Position numbers and translations under genes: made by a program. A DNA stretch of 64,000 nucleotides. It comes from JANMZO01 sp963763135. Its GTDB lineage: Bacteria; Actinomycetota; Acidimicrobiia; Acidimicrobiales; JANYDT01. The stretch covers positions 124,001 to 188,000 of the forward strand of contig CAVXNJ010000012.1 of the NCBI GenBank assembly GCA_963763135.1, in the 5' to 3' direction. The notes beneath the pieces were generated by a model that ran no database searches, was not told the origin of the DNA, and saw only the letters and a program-made list of their open reading frames with translations. Below, piece by piece: positions 43,543 to 52,577 of the stretch (its first letter is position 1; each line of letters starts with the position of its first letter).

Positions 43543-44223
43543 TCAGGTGACGGCCGAGCGGGCGCTCTTCTTTGGGTTTTTCGCCGCGATCCGTCGGCGG
43601 CCGCGCGTCTTTGGCGCATGGCTGGCCGGACCGCGATCCTGAAGTACTTCGACCTTCGTCTCGATCAGCAACACCCGGGCCCGGGTACGAGAAACCGACC
43701 GCAGGCGGTGCGGGAGTCGCGACGAGTACGACAGGAAGTCGCCGGTGCCGAGCGATGACACGTCGCCGGCGATATCCACCTCGACCTCACCGGCGATGAC
43801 GTAGACGGCTTCGAAACCGTCGTGTTCCCAATAGTCGAGATATTCCGACGGCAGGCCGTCGAACTCCAGCACGTGGAACGGGGCGTCGCCGGCAAGCAGA
43901 AGGTGACACGAGGATTCCGATGCGGTACCCGTCACGTCTACCACCCGCACGTCTTGAGAGCGCAGCAGCGCCGGCAACGACACGTCGCCAACCGGCCCGC
44001 CGAAGAACGCCTGGGGGGTCGTACCGAGGGCATGGGCGATGCGGTACAGCGACATCATCGAGGGACGGGCCCGACCATTTTCGACCTGCGAGAGAAACGG
44101 TTGAGAAAGATCGACTTCGGTGGCGAGGGCCACCAAGGTGAGATTCCTGGCAAGTCGACGTTCGCGAATGGCGAGGCCCAGGGTCTCCCACTCGATCGAG
44201 TCAAGATCCGCGATTTCAGCCAT
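43543..44223 (-). CDS. XRE-family regulator with C-terminal cupin domain
   Basis: Transcription factor of 226 residues. A helix-turn-helix spans about residues 13-68 (RLARNLTLVALATEVDLSQ, with SQVENGRARPS as the recognition part). A cupin ligand-sensing barrel spans about 115-195, and a basic tail (RGRRRIAAKNPKK) ends the protein. XRE-cupin regulators usually control catabolism of small molecules whose level they sense. It is a candidate to bind the ATTGA-N5-TCAAT motif (inference). A TGTATACA palindrome (44306-44313) and a CAATCG...CGATTG repeat lie upstream and could be its own operators. Confidence 0.88.
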   Translation of the reverse strand: MAEIADLDSIEWETLGLAIRERRLARNLTLVALATEVDLSQPFLSQVENGRARPSMMSLYRIAHALGTTPQAFFGGPVGDVSLPALLRSQDVRVVDVTGTASESSCHLLLAGDAPFHVLEFDGLPSEYLDYWEHDGFEAVYVIAGEVEVDIAGDVSSLGTGDFLSYSSRLPHRLRSVSRTRARVLLIETKVEVLQDRGPASHAPKTRGRRRIAAKNPKKSARSAVT

Positions 44224-44397
44224 TGGTATCCAATCTCACCGACAAGTCCGTCGAGCTTCGTTGCGTCAGCCGGGGAAATCCTACGCCGACCAGCTGTATA
44301 CAACCGGTCAATCGGTCGAGATCGATTGCTCACACCAATATTGCTCAGTTCAATACGGCTCGATGCCTCACGCCTCGCGATCTGCTGGCGGAAACCG

Positions 44398-45248
44398 TCA
44401 GACCGTCGTAAGGCCGCCCTTATACATTTGGAGCGTGGCGATTGCCCGCTCCACCATCACCGCAACCGGATCGCCGTCAACCAGGCACAAACCGATCGAT
44501 TCCGGTCGGTAGCGCTCAACCAACCGCCCGAGGTCGTCGGCGATCACCTGTTCGGAGTCCCTCGAAGTGCCGAAGGGTCGGCGGGCGCATCGTCGCGGAA
44601 ACGTACCGACGGATAGAGGGCGGCGTGGATCGGTCGAACCGACCGCGCCCACCCGATGGTTTCGTCGACCCGATCAAGAGCGAGCCCCGACAGAAACACA
44701 CCGTCGGCTTCACGGGAGGCGAGGCGGTTGATCTGTTCTCCCCGTGAGGCGACAAATATGGGGACGTCGCGCGGTGGCATCGCATGTTCCGGAACGTCGT
44801 AGCCCGCGACGGACTGCCGGGTTGCCACGGCACGAGCGACCCTGATCGCGTCGCGGATGAGAGCTACCGGTTTTTCGGCCTTTAGCCCGAACGGATCAAG
44901 CGTGAGCCCACCGCCGACACCGAGTCCGAGAACCGCTCGACCGCCACTCAGCTCATCGAGGGTCGCCATCGATGAGCCAAGGGCGCCGGGATGACGGAGG
45001 ACGGAGGTGGTGATACCGATGCAGAGTTTGATCCTCTCGGTCTTCGCGGCGACTGCACTGAGAACAACCAGCGGCTCGCGGATGACACCTTCATCGGCGA
45101 TCCAGACCTCGTCGACGCCGCCCTGCTCCAATGCCACGGCCGCATCGACCAGCTCACCGGCGCTCGCCGCCGGGAACAGCCAGACGCCGGTCCGCGGTGC
45201 CAAGGGTGTTGGCGAAGCCGCGAGATCATGATCGCCGGTCAAACTCAT
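44398..45248 (-). CDS. LLM-class flavin oxidoreductase (second), one-base frameshift
   Basis: Luciferase-like flavin enzyme. The first 230 residues show the barrel with VDEVWIADEG, IKLCIGITTSVLRHP and SGGRAVLGLGVGGGL. The frame then breaks in a G-run at 44559-44561 (CCC on the plus strand). Adding one base turns the stop-bound tail into LRGDSEQVIADDLG and joins it to the 50-residue C-terminus ending GGLTTV, for about 283 residues in total. A homopolymer length error is the simplest reason. The start is ATG 45248; the long upstream extension is not coding. It is divergent from the amidohydrolase. Confidence 0.85.
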
Positions 45249-45304
45249 CAGGAAACCTTTCGGATTGGAAACGGAGGGGAAACGTAGACGCGTTACAAAG
45301 GAAG

Positions 45305-45334
45305 CCGAACAACACCGAACAACACCGAACGGCA
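45305..45334. repeat. 10-bp tandem repeat, three copies
   Basis: CCGAACAACA repeated at 45305, 45315 and 45325 (third copy diverged), in the divergent promoter between the second flavin oxidoreductase and the amidohydrolase. Confidence 0.8.
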
Positions 45335-45428
45335 CTGAGATGCAAAACACAGGACTGGAAAACCACGATATGACCCGACCACCGTACGCCCCGCTTCCGA
45401 GTCGAGCAGCCCTGATGGGTTCACGATC

Positions 45429-46707
45429 ATGACCGACCACGAACCGGATCGCATTGCGGTCACCCATGTACTGCGAAACGTGCTGCTCGACACACTGGCC
45501 GGAGATCGTTCGTCCAGTTTGGTCGATGTCGCGGTCCTAGGCGGACGCATCGCCACGGTCTCGGCCGCACGGCGGACCGCTTCCTTCCGGGGCAACGTCG
45601 GAGGATCTCGGTGGTCGGCTTCTCCTGCCGGCGATGGCCGAACCTCATGCCCACCTCGACAAGGCGCTTCTCGGCGACAGCGTGCCGAACCTGACCGGCG
45701 ATCTGATGGGAGCCGTCGACGCCATGATCGCGGCGGCCGGACGCGGGCACTTTCATTTTGACGACACCGTCACGCGAGCGTCCGCGGCGCTCGAACGCAT
45801 GTTGGTCAACGGGGTTACGGTCGTCAGATCTCACGCTGATGTTTGGGAGGGCGTCGGGAGTGAGAACGTCCGGGCGATCGACACTGCCCGTCGAGCCTTC
45901 GCCGGGTTGATCGACGTGCAGATCGTGTCGCTCATGGGAGGTCCCTTGACGGGCGCGGCGGGCGCCGGAAACCGGGCGGCACTTCGTCTCGCCCTCGAAC
46001 ACGGCATCGACCTGGTCGGTGGCTGCCCTGCGCTCGACCCCGACCCGGTCGGTCACATTCGGGTCCTGCTCGAGGCGGCTACGGAAGCGGGCCTGCCGAT
46101 TGACTTTCACATCGACGAGACGCTCGATCCGAACATGCTCACGCTGCGCGAGCTCGCCCGCCAGATTCACGAAACGGGTTTTCCCTACGGGGTCACCGCC
46201 AGCCACTGCGTGAGCCTCGCCGTGCAATCCCACGCCGACCAGGCACGGATCGCCAAAGAAGTTTCCGCCGCCGGCATCGCCGTCGTGGCGCTTCCGCACA
46301 CGAATCTCTTTCTTCAGGGTCGTGACCACCCGGTCGGCATGCCGCGGGCGATCACGCCGATCAACATCCTTCGCGAAGCCGGAGTCGTGGTTGTTGCGGG
46401 AGCCGACAACGTCCAGGACCCCTTCAATCCAATGGGTCGCTGCGACCCGTTGGAGACGGCAGCTTTGTTGGCGATGGCCTCACACCAAATGCCCGGCACG
46501 GCGTTTCAAATGGTCAGCAACGACGTCAGGTCGGTCCTCGGATTGGAACGTGTGCATATGAACCCCGGCGACCCGGCTGACTTCATTGCCGTCGACGCCA
46601 CCTCGGTCCGGTCGGCCGTGGCCGACGCCCCCGGCCGCCGGACCTACCGGGCGGGTCGCCTCGTGGCGGAGTCAACCTGGACTTCACGCATTCACCGACC
46701 AGGCTGA
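45429..46707 (+). CDS. Cytosine-deaminase-type amidohydrolase, one-base frameshift
   Basis: Metal-dependent hydrolase of the amidohydrolase superfamily, CodA-like group. An N-terminal beta-sandwich segment (HVLRNVLLDT, VAVLGGRIATV) leads to the barrel, with the HxH metal site in EPHAHLDK, FHIDE, ASHC and GADNVQDPFNPMG. The frame shifts at 45600-45601, where one G too many separates the segments. Removing it gives EDLGGRLLLPAMAEPHAHLDK and a product of about 425 residues, the normal length. The substrate may be a pyrimidine, isoguanine or another cyclic amide. ATG 45429 is the start. Confidence 0.87.
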
Positions 46708-46730
46708 CCCACGCGACGCGCCAACGCGCC

Positions 46731-46758
46731 AACGTGGCCATGGCGCCATGGCCACGTT
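46731..46758. other. Perfect 28-bp palindrome
   Basis: Fully symmetric sequence with no spacer, centre at 46744/46745, half-site AACGTGGCCATGGC, 24 bp after the amidohydrolase stop and 128 bp before the sulfatase start. It may act as a cruciform/terminator or as a binding site for a dimeric protein. Confidence 0.85.
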
Positions 46759-46844
46759 CGAGCCATCGAGCGACGCAGCCGAGGTGCTCGGCGTGACACG
46801 AGAACGAGCGGCGGGTACAGTCAGCGGCTATTACCGAGTCGATT

Positions 46845-46857
46845 TAGCATCCTGCTA
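46845..46857. promoter_or_regulatory. Small inverted repeat upstream of the sulfatase
   Basis: TAGCATCCTGCTA: 5-bp arms around TCC, 28 bp before the sulfatase ATG. It could be an operator overlapping the promoter. Confidence 0.35.
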
Positions 46858-46885
46858 GATAGACACGATTCGCCCGGAGGAAGCC

Positions 46886-49159
46886 ATGACCGAAAGTTCG
46901 CTCGCCCGCGAGTTCCAAGGAACGATCGGGCGTTACGACCGTGATTCCGTGCCGTTTTGGCCCGCTCCGCCCACGCCACCGCCTGGAGCGCCGAACGTTG
47001 TCGTCATCCTGTTCGACGACGTCGGGTTCTCGGATTTCGGCTGCTACGGCTCCGAGGTGGCCACCCCGAACATCGACCTGCTCGCGGCCAACGGTTTGAA
47101 GTACTCGAACTTCCACACGACGGCCCTCTGCTCGCCGACGCGTGCCTGCCTGTTGACCGGACGCAACCATCACTCGGTCGGCATGGGCGGCTTGGCCAAC
47201 TGGGATCTGGGCTATCCCGGGCACCGCGGCCGCATCGCCGACAGTGCCGCGACCATCGGCGAGATGCTCCATCCGCACGGCTACAACACGTTTGCCGTCG
47301 GCAAGTGGCACCTGGCTCCGGTGAGTGAAATCTCGATGGCCGGACCGTTCGACCAGTGGCCGACCCAACGTGGGTTCGATCGCTACTACGGGTTCCTCGA
47401 AGGTGAAACGAACCAGTGGAAGCCCGAACTCACCGAAGACAACCATCACATCGAGGTGCCGGTACGCGAGGGCTACCACCTCACCGAGGATCTGGTCGAC
47501 CAGTCGATCCGCTTCATCACCGACCAGCAGAGCGCCGCCCACGGCAAACCGTTCATGCTGTACCTCGCCTTCGGCGCCTGCCACGCCCCGCACCACGTCC
47601 ACCGCGAGTTCATCGACAAGTACGTCCCGGTCTTCGAAAAGGGCTGGGATCAGACCCGGGAAGAGCGGCTGCAACGCCAGATCGAAATGGGGATGGTCCC
47701 GTCCGACACCGAACTTCCCCCTCGCAACACCGGGGTGAAGCCGTGGGACGATCTCGGACCTGAAGCGAGAGCGTTCGCCGTCCGGTTGCAGGCCGCGTAC
47801 GCCGGCATGCTCGAACACACCGACCGCGAGATCGGGCGTCTGGTGCGTTTCCTGGAGCATCGGGGCCTGTTCGAGAACACGATTCTCATGGTGCTCGCCG
47901 ACAACGGGGCCAGCCAGGAAGGCTCGCCGTTCGGCACCATCAACGCGTCGAGGTACTTCAACCAGACCCGAGACACGTTGGAGAACAATCTGCCCTTCAT
48001 CGACCAGATCGGCGAAGAGCATCTCAACAACAACTACCCGTGGGGCTGGGCCATGGCCGGTAACACACCATTCAAGCGGTACAAGCAGAACACGCATGGC
48101 GGCGGCGTTCGAGACCCTCTGGTCATTCATTGGCCGGCCGGTATCGACGAGTCGGCCCGCGGATCGGTGCGCTCCCAGTTCCATCACGTGAGCGACCTCA
48201 CCCCCACGATTCTCGAAGCCATCGGCCTGGCCGCTCCCGACGTGGTGAAAGGCGTTCAGCAGCAGCCGATCGAAGGAACCAGCCTCCGGTACACCTTCGA
48301 CGCTTCGGGAGCGAGCGACACAACCCGTAAGCGCACACAGTATTTTGAGATGCTCGGTCACCGCGGCATCTGGCACGAGGGCTGGAAGGCCGTGGCCTTC
48401 CACACTCCAGGTACGAGCTTCGACGACGATCGTTGGGAGCTCTACCACCTCGACGTCGATCCCAACGAGATGCACGACCTGGCCGGTGAGCAACCGGAAC
48501 GTCTGCGGGAACTGATCGAGCGTTGGTGGGTCGAAGCCGGATCCCACCACGTGTTGCCACTCGACGGGCGACCCAGCCGCTTCGCGGGCGCCCACAACAT
48601 CCACACCTACGGGCGCACCCGGTTCGAACTTTGGCCGGGATCGGCCCACATCCCGACCGACGCCGCACCGGATCTCGTGGGCCGTTCGTACAGCGTCACA
48701 GCAGCCGTCACGATCCCGGCGACGGGCGCGCCGGTCGAAGGAGTTCTTCTCGCAGTGGGCGATGCCAACTCGGGTGTATCGCTGTACACCGAGGGCGGAC
48801 ACCTGGTCCACGACTACAACTGTCTCGGCAATCACTATGTGGTGCGGTCGCCGTCGGCGATTCCGAGCGGGGATCATACGCTCGCATATCATTTCGAGTT
48901 CATGTCACGTGGTGGTCCGGGTATCGGACGCCTCTTCATCGACGGTGCGGAAGTGGCGAGGATCGACTACCCCGAGACGCTACGCGGCCGCACGTCGTTC
49001 GAAGGACTCGACGTCGGGTGTGACCGTCTGGTCGCGGTCGGTCCGTACAAGGCGCCGTTCCCGTTCACGGGCGTCCTCGACAAGGTCGTGGTCGAACTCG
49101 CCCCGGAAGCCGACGACGACGCCGAAGCCCGCATTGCCGCGCAGATGGCCAACCAGTAG
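46886..49159 (+). CDS. Type I (formylglycine) sulfatase
   Basis: Arylsulfatase-type hydrolase of 757 residues that cleaves sulfate esters. The formylglycine motif is CSPTRACLLTGR at residue 82, with metal-binding aspartates in LFDDVGFSD, GKWHL further on, and ADNGAS late in the catalytic part. The C-terminal 180 residues form a beta-rich domain (about 575-740) like a laminin/concanavalin-type carbohydrate module. No signal peptide is evident. The modifying enzyme FGE is not in the window. GGAGG lies five bases before ATG 46886. The sulfated substrate is unknown; sulfated algal polymers or sterols are possible. Confidence 0.92.
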   Translation: MTESSLAREFQGTIGRYDRDSVPFWPAPPTPPPGAPNVVVILFDDVGFSDFGCYGSEVATPNIDLLAANGLKYSNFHTTALCSPTRACLLTGRNHHSVGMGGLANWDLGYPGHRGRIADSAATIGEMLHPHGYNTFAVGKWHLAPVSEISMAGPFDQWPTQRGFDRYYGFLEGETNQWKPELTEDNHHIEVPVREGYHLTEDLVDQSIRFITDQQSAAHGKPFMLYLAFGACHAPHHVHREFIDKYVPVFEKGWDQTREERLQRQIEMGMVPSDTELPPRNTGVKPWDDLGPEARAFAVRLQAAYAGMLEHTDREIGRLVRFLEHRGLFENTILMVLADNGASQEGSPFGTINASRYFNQTRDTLENNLPFIDQIGEEHLNNNYPWGWAMAGNTPFKRYKQNTHGGGVRDPLVIHWPAGIDESARGSVRSQFHHVSDLTPTILEAIGLAAPDVVKGVQQQPIEGTSLRYTFDASGASDTTRKRTQYFEMLGHRGIWHEGWKAVAFHTPGTSFDDDRWELYHLDVDPNEMHDLAGEQPERLRELIERWWVEAGSHHVLPLDGRPSRFAGAHNIHTYGRTRFELWPGSAHIPTDAAPDLVGRSYSVTAAVTIPATGAPVEGVLLAVGDANSGVSLYTEGGHLVHDYNCLGNHYVVRSPSAIPSGDHTLAYHFEFMSRGGPGIGRLFIDGAEVARIDYPETLRGRTSFEGLDVGCDRLVAVGPYKAPFPFTGVLDKVVVELAPEADDDAEARIAAQMANQ

Positions 49160-49182
49160 ACGCTGAGACCCGCCCGCCGGAG

Positions 49183-51543
49183 TCAGTCTTCGAGAGCGAC
49201 AAGTGCAGCGTTTACCAGCTGCTCCGGTCGCAGACCGAACAGACCGTAGAGTTCGGCAATTGACCCCGACTGGCCGAAGGCATCGACGCCGACGGGAACG
49301 GTGCGCTGACCGAACACGGATCCAAGCCACGCCATCGAATGGCTGGCGGCGTCGTGGACCGTGACGATCGGCAGCCGTCGTTCCGTTGGTCGGATCAGCG
49401 ATGCCAGATGAAACGTGGAACCGACGCGTCGTCCGTTCGCGATTGCCTCGGACTGCGCGGCCTTCCAGTCGCGGTACAGCCGGTCAAGGCTCGTGGCGTC
49501 GATGAGCGTGGCGGTGACACCTTCATCGGCGAGCCGGACAACCGCCTCGACCGCTTCGGGCATGACCGGGCCGCTCGCCACGAGCAGCACATCGGCCGGC
49601 TCTCCCGGCGAAATGAGCCGGTAGCCCCCGGCAAGAACATCAGCGCGCAGACTATTCGCACCATCTCGCTCGATCGCCGCTGCGAACGGGCTTTGATCCA
49701 ACGGGCGGGTGGTGAGCCGAAGATAAAGGGAGTTGCCCGAAGGGTCCGACAGCCGCTTCAGCCCATCACAGAGCAACCAGTCGAGAGCGACCGAGTACGC
49801 CGGCTCGGCGTAGTCGAGACCGGGCAGTTCCAGGCCGAGCGACGCGGTGACCGTACTCTGGTGCGCACCACCCTCGGGCGCCAGCGTTATACCCGCAGGA
49901 GTTCCGACCACCACGAACCGTGCGCCGTTGTACAGCGCGTAAATCAAGGCGTCGAGGCCACGACACACGAACGGGTCGTAGACCGTGCCGATCGGGAGCA
50001 GGTGCTCGCCGTGCAATTCGTGACCCAGACCGAGTGCGTGAAGCATCAGGAACAGGTTCATTTCCGACAGTCCGAGCTCGATGTGACGACCGCTCGGCCC
50101 CTGCTTCCACCGAAGGAGCCGCTCATCACCGAGGTAGTCGGTCTGGGCCTCCGCGTTGAAGACCCCGACCTTGTTTATCCAACCACCGAGATTGGTCGAC
50201 ACGGAAACATCGGGAGAGGTCGTCACCATGCGTCGGGCCACCTCCGGTAGCGCGGCCAACGAGGTGAGAATCCGACCGAAGCTCTCCTGCGTGGACACGG
50301 GTTTCGCGGTGAACACTCCCGTCTCGTTCGGGACGGGCACGATCGGACGAGGCGGTGACGGGTGATTGTTGATTTCCCCACCCACCGAAGCACACATGCG
50401 ACCCGCTGCGGTTTCGGGACCGAACCGGTCCCACTCGGTTTCGCTGGTCAGGTTGAGCCCGGCTCGGAACTCGTCGATCTGCGCCGGGCTGAGCAAGGCG
50501 GCATGGTTCAATGGATCACCGGCGATGGGCAACCCCCATCCCTTCACCGTGTATGCGAACACGACGCTCGGTTTGTCGGCGACGGCGTCGCACGCTTGAT
50601 AAGCGCGCAGGAGTTCTCCGACGTCATGGCCACCGAGGTTCTGAATGAGGGGCCCAAGTTCTTCATCCGGAACACCCGAGGCCCACGTCAACACCTCGGG
50701 ACCGGCGTCGGCGAGAAAACGCGAACGCAGCTCCGGCCCCTTCAACGCAAACAACGACTGGTATTTCTCGTTCGGCATCGCGTCGATGTGATGCCTAAGC
50801 GCGTCGCCGCCCGATGAGGCGAAAGCCGCTTGCAGTCGACGCCCGTACTTCGCTTCCTCGACGTGCCATCCGGAGTCCCGGAAGAACTTCATGAGGAGAT
50901 GGGCCTTCATCTCCGGCACGACCCGATCGAGGCTCTGGCGGTTGACGTCGACGATCCAGGTCACGTTGCCCATGCCCTTGAGCGCCGGATCGGCGATGGC
51001 CTCCCAAACGTTGCCCTCGTCGAGTTCGGCGTCACCCACCAGGGCAAAGAAGCGACCGGGCCGATCGGGCGGGTTGTGCGCGTTGATGAACCGCCGCGCC
51101 GCTGCGGCGAACAGCGGGGCGACCACGCCGAGCCCGACCGATCCGGTGGAGAAGTCGGCGACGTCGGGATCTTTGGTACGGCTCGGGTATGCCTGCAGAC
51201 CGCCGAGGCTCCGCAGTCGGGTCAGATACGAACGGTCGAGTTCGCCCGTGAGGTACTTGATCGAGTGGTACACCGGCGAGGAATGCGGCTTGATCGCAAC
51301 CTTGTCGTCGCCGGTGAGGTGTCCGAACCACAGCGCCGTCATGATCGAAACCATCGATGCGCTCGATGCCTGGTGTCCACCAACTTTGATCCCGCCCGCA
51401 TCCGGCCGGTCGTGGTTCGCGTAGTCGACCATGCGGACCGCAAGCCACAGGACCCGTTGCTGGATCTCTTCGATGGTCGCGATGACTTCAGCCGGCGCGC
51501 CCGGCGCGGCCCCTAGCGACGTGCGAGACACGGGCATATCCAT
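49183..51543 (-). CDS. Transketolase/pyruvate dehydrogenase E1-like thiamin enzyme
   Basis: Thiamin-diphosphate enzyme of 786 residues with a fused alpha/beta layout, as in homodimeric AceE and transketolase. The N-terminus has GGHQASSASMVSIM and IKPHSSPVYHSIKYL, and the ThDP motif is GDAELDEGNVWEA...VDVNRQ. The central domain carries GLSEMNLFLMLHALG and a C-terminal transketolase domain ends near VNAALVALED. It lacks the usual PDH neighbours, so it may be a specialised 2-oxoacid or sugar enzyme. It starts with ATG 51543 and follows the fourth PhyH gene by 24 bp in the same operon. Confidence 0.82.
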   Translation of the reverse strand: MDMPVSRTSLGAAPGAPAEVIATIEEIQQRVLWLAVRMVDYANHDRPDAGGIKVGGHQASSASMVSIMTALWFGHLTGDDKVAIKPHSSPVYHSIKYLTGELDRSYLTRLRSLGGLQAYPSRTKDPDVADFSTGSVGLGVVAPLFAAAARRFINAHNPPDRPGRFFALVGDAELDEGNVWEAIADPALKGMGNVTWIVDVNRQSLDRVVPEMKAHLLMKFFRDSGWHVEEAKYGRRLQAAFASSGGDALRHHIDAMPNEKYQSLFALKGPELRSRFLADAGPEVLTWASGVPDEELGPLIQNLGGHDVGELLRAYQACDAVADKPSVVFAYTVKGWGLPIAGDPLNHAALLSPAQIDEFRAGLNLTSETEWDRFGPETAAGRMCASVGGEINNHPSPPRPIVPVPNETGVFTAKPVSTQESFGRILTSLAALPEVARRMVTTSPDVSVSTNLGGWINKVGVFNAEAQTDYLGDERLLRWKQGPSGRHIELGLSEMNLFLMLHALGLGHELHGEHLLPIGTVYDPFVCRGLDALIYALYNGARFVVVGTPAGITLAPEGGAHQSTVTASLGLELPGLDYAEPAYSVALDWLLCDGLKRLSDPSGNSLYLRLTTRPLDQSPFAAAIERDGANSLRADVLAGGYRLISPGEPADVLLVASGPVMPEAVEAVVRLADEGVTATLIDATSLDRLYRDWKAAQSEAIANGRRVGSTFHLASLIRPTERRLPIVTVHDAASHSMAWLGSVFGQRTVPVGVDAFGQSGSIAELYGLFGLRPEQLVNAALVALED

Positions 51544-51567
51544 GGATTCGTCCTGGGATGGAGGGTG

Positions 51568-52380
51568 TTACGGCACAATCGGATTCAGCTCCGAGGCCGC
51601 TAGATCACCGGGCGTCAGGCCGGGCAACCAGGTCGCAAGGTCGCGGCGCTGTGCGTCGTTGACCGGTTCCTGCACCCGCAGGCCGTCGGCGAAATAGATG
51701 ACGGTCATGACGTCACGCGGCATCTGCTGCTCGTTGGCGCCGGCCTTGTGCAGGGTCCAGCCACCGTGGAATGTCGCATCTCCGGCCTGCATCGCCACCG
51801 GTTGCGACAGGCTCAACCGATTCCTCGCGACCAACGATTCAAAGTGGGACTCGGAATCATCGGAGATCACCGATTCCCCGAGGCGACCGGCGTTGGTTCC
51901 CGATGCGAACGTCATGATGCCCATGTCCGGCGTGATGTCGACGAGGGGCATCCACATGGTTACGCAGCGAGTACCGTCGATCGGCCAATACACCGCGTCC
52001 TGGTGCCAGGGCGTGTGGCCCCCTCCAGGCTCCTTGAACAACGCCTGATCGTGGTAGATCCGCACGCGTTCGACACCGAGCAGCGCTGCGGCAATTGCCG
52101 CAAAGCGCTTGGCAAATACGAACTGTTTGACGTGAGCGTCGGTCCGCCACAGGTTCATCACCTGTACGAACGCTTTGCCATAGGTGTCACGTTCGGCGAG
52201 CGGCCTGATAGTCGTGCGACGCCGCTCCACCAGTGGTTCGATGACTTCCCGGTAGGCCGCCGCCTCGGACCTCGACGCGACACCGCGCAACAGAACGTGG
52301 CCCTGAGTCCGGTAGTGCTCGATTGCCAGAGGTGCGATCGCGTAGGTGGTGTCGAGCGCGGGAAGTGATGGAGTCGACAT
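51568..52380 (-). CDS. PhyH-family dioxygenase (fourth), duplicated 5' end
   Basis: Fe(II)/2OG oxygenase of about 270 residues. Metal ligands are in TPWHQDAVYW and GWTLHKAGAN, with the 2OG arginine in MPRDVMTVIYFADG. A 60-bp tandem duplication at the 5' end gives two possible ATG starts, 52380 and 52440; a further TTG start at 52485 would be in frame with both copies. I use 52380, nearest the conserved core. The upstream copy then becomes a duplicated promoter/operator. It is operonic with the transketolase-like gene. Confidence 0.88.
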   Translation of the reverse strand: MSTPSLPALDTTYAIAPLAIEHYRTQGHVLLRGVASRSEAAAYREVIEPLVERRRTTIRPLAERDTYGKAFVQVMNLWRTDAHVKQFVFAKRFAAIAAALLGVERVRIYHDQALFKEPGGGHTPWHQDAVYWPIDGTRCVTMWMPLVDITPDMGIMTFASGTNAGRLGESVISDDSESHFESLVARNRLSLSQPVAMQAGDATFHGGWTLHKAGANEQQMPRDVMTVIYFADGLRVQEPVNDAQRRDLATWLPGLTPGDLAASELNPIVP

Positions 52381-52475
52381 GGGCCTCGCTGTCGGAGCAT
52401 TTATCGCATCAATACCCGCGGGAAGTGATGAAGTCGACATGGGCCTCGCTGTCGGAGCATTGATCGCATCAATAA
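52357..52475. repeat. 60-bp tandem duplication around the PhyH4 start
   Basis: Two copies (52357-52416 and 52417-52475) with a few mismatches. Each carries the start-codon region and an ATTGA/ATTTA...TCAAT operator copy. Because 60 is a multiple of 3, both copies stay in frame with the gene. Confidence 0.92.
52459..52473. promoter_or_regulatory. Operator-like inverted repeat ATTGA-N5-TCAAT
   Basis: ATTGATCGCATCAAT in the outer copy of the 60-bp duplication. The inner copy at 52399-52413 reads ATTTATCGCATCAAT, one mismatch. Both lie upstream of ATG 52380. Confidence 0.55.
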
Positions 52476-52577
52476 TGGCAGTCAATACTGACCTCGGCGC
52501 AGCAGGGCGTCAAGGGCTTCTCCGACAGCGAGCAGAGCGGTTCCGGCGACGACGAGAACCACAACCCGGGCGACGGA

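Noticed and set aside
46844..48892. A 682-codon open frame antisense to the sulfatase
   Set aside because: It is the high-GC shadow of a clear sulfatase gene, has arginine/valine-rich sequence without domains and no start context.
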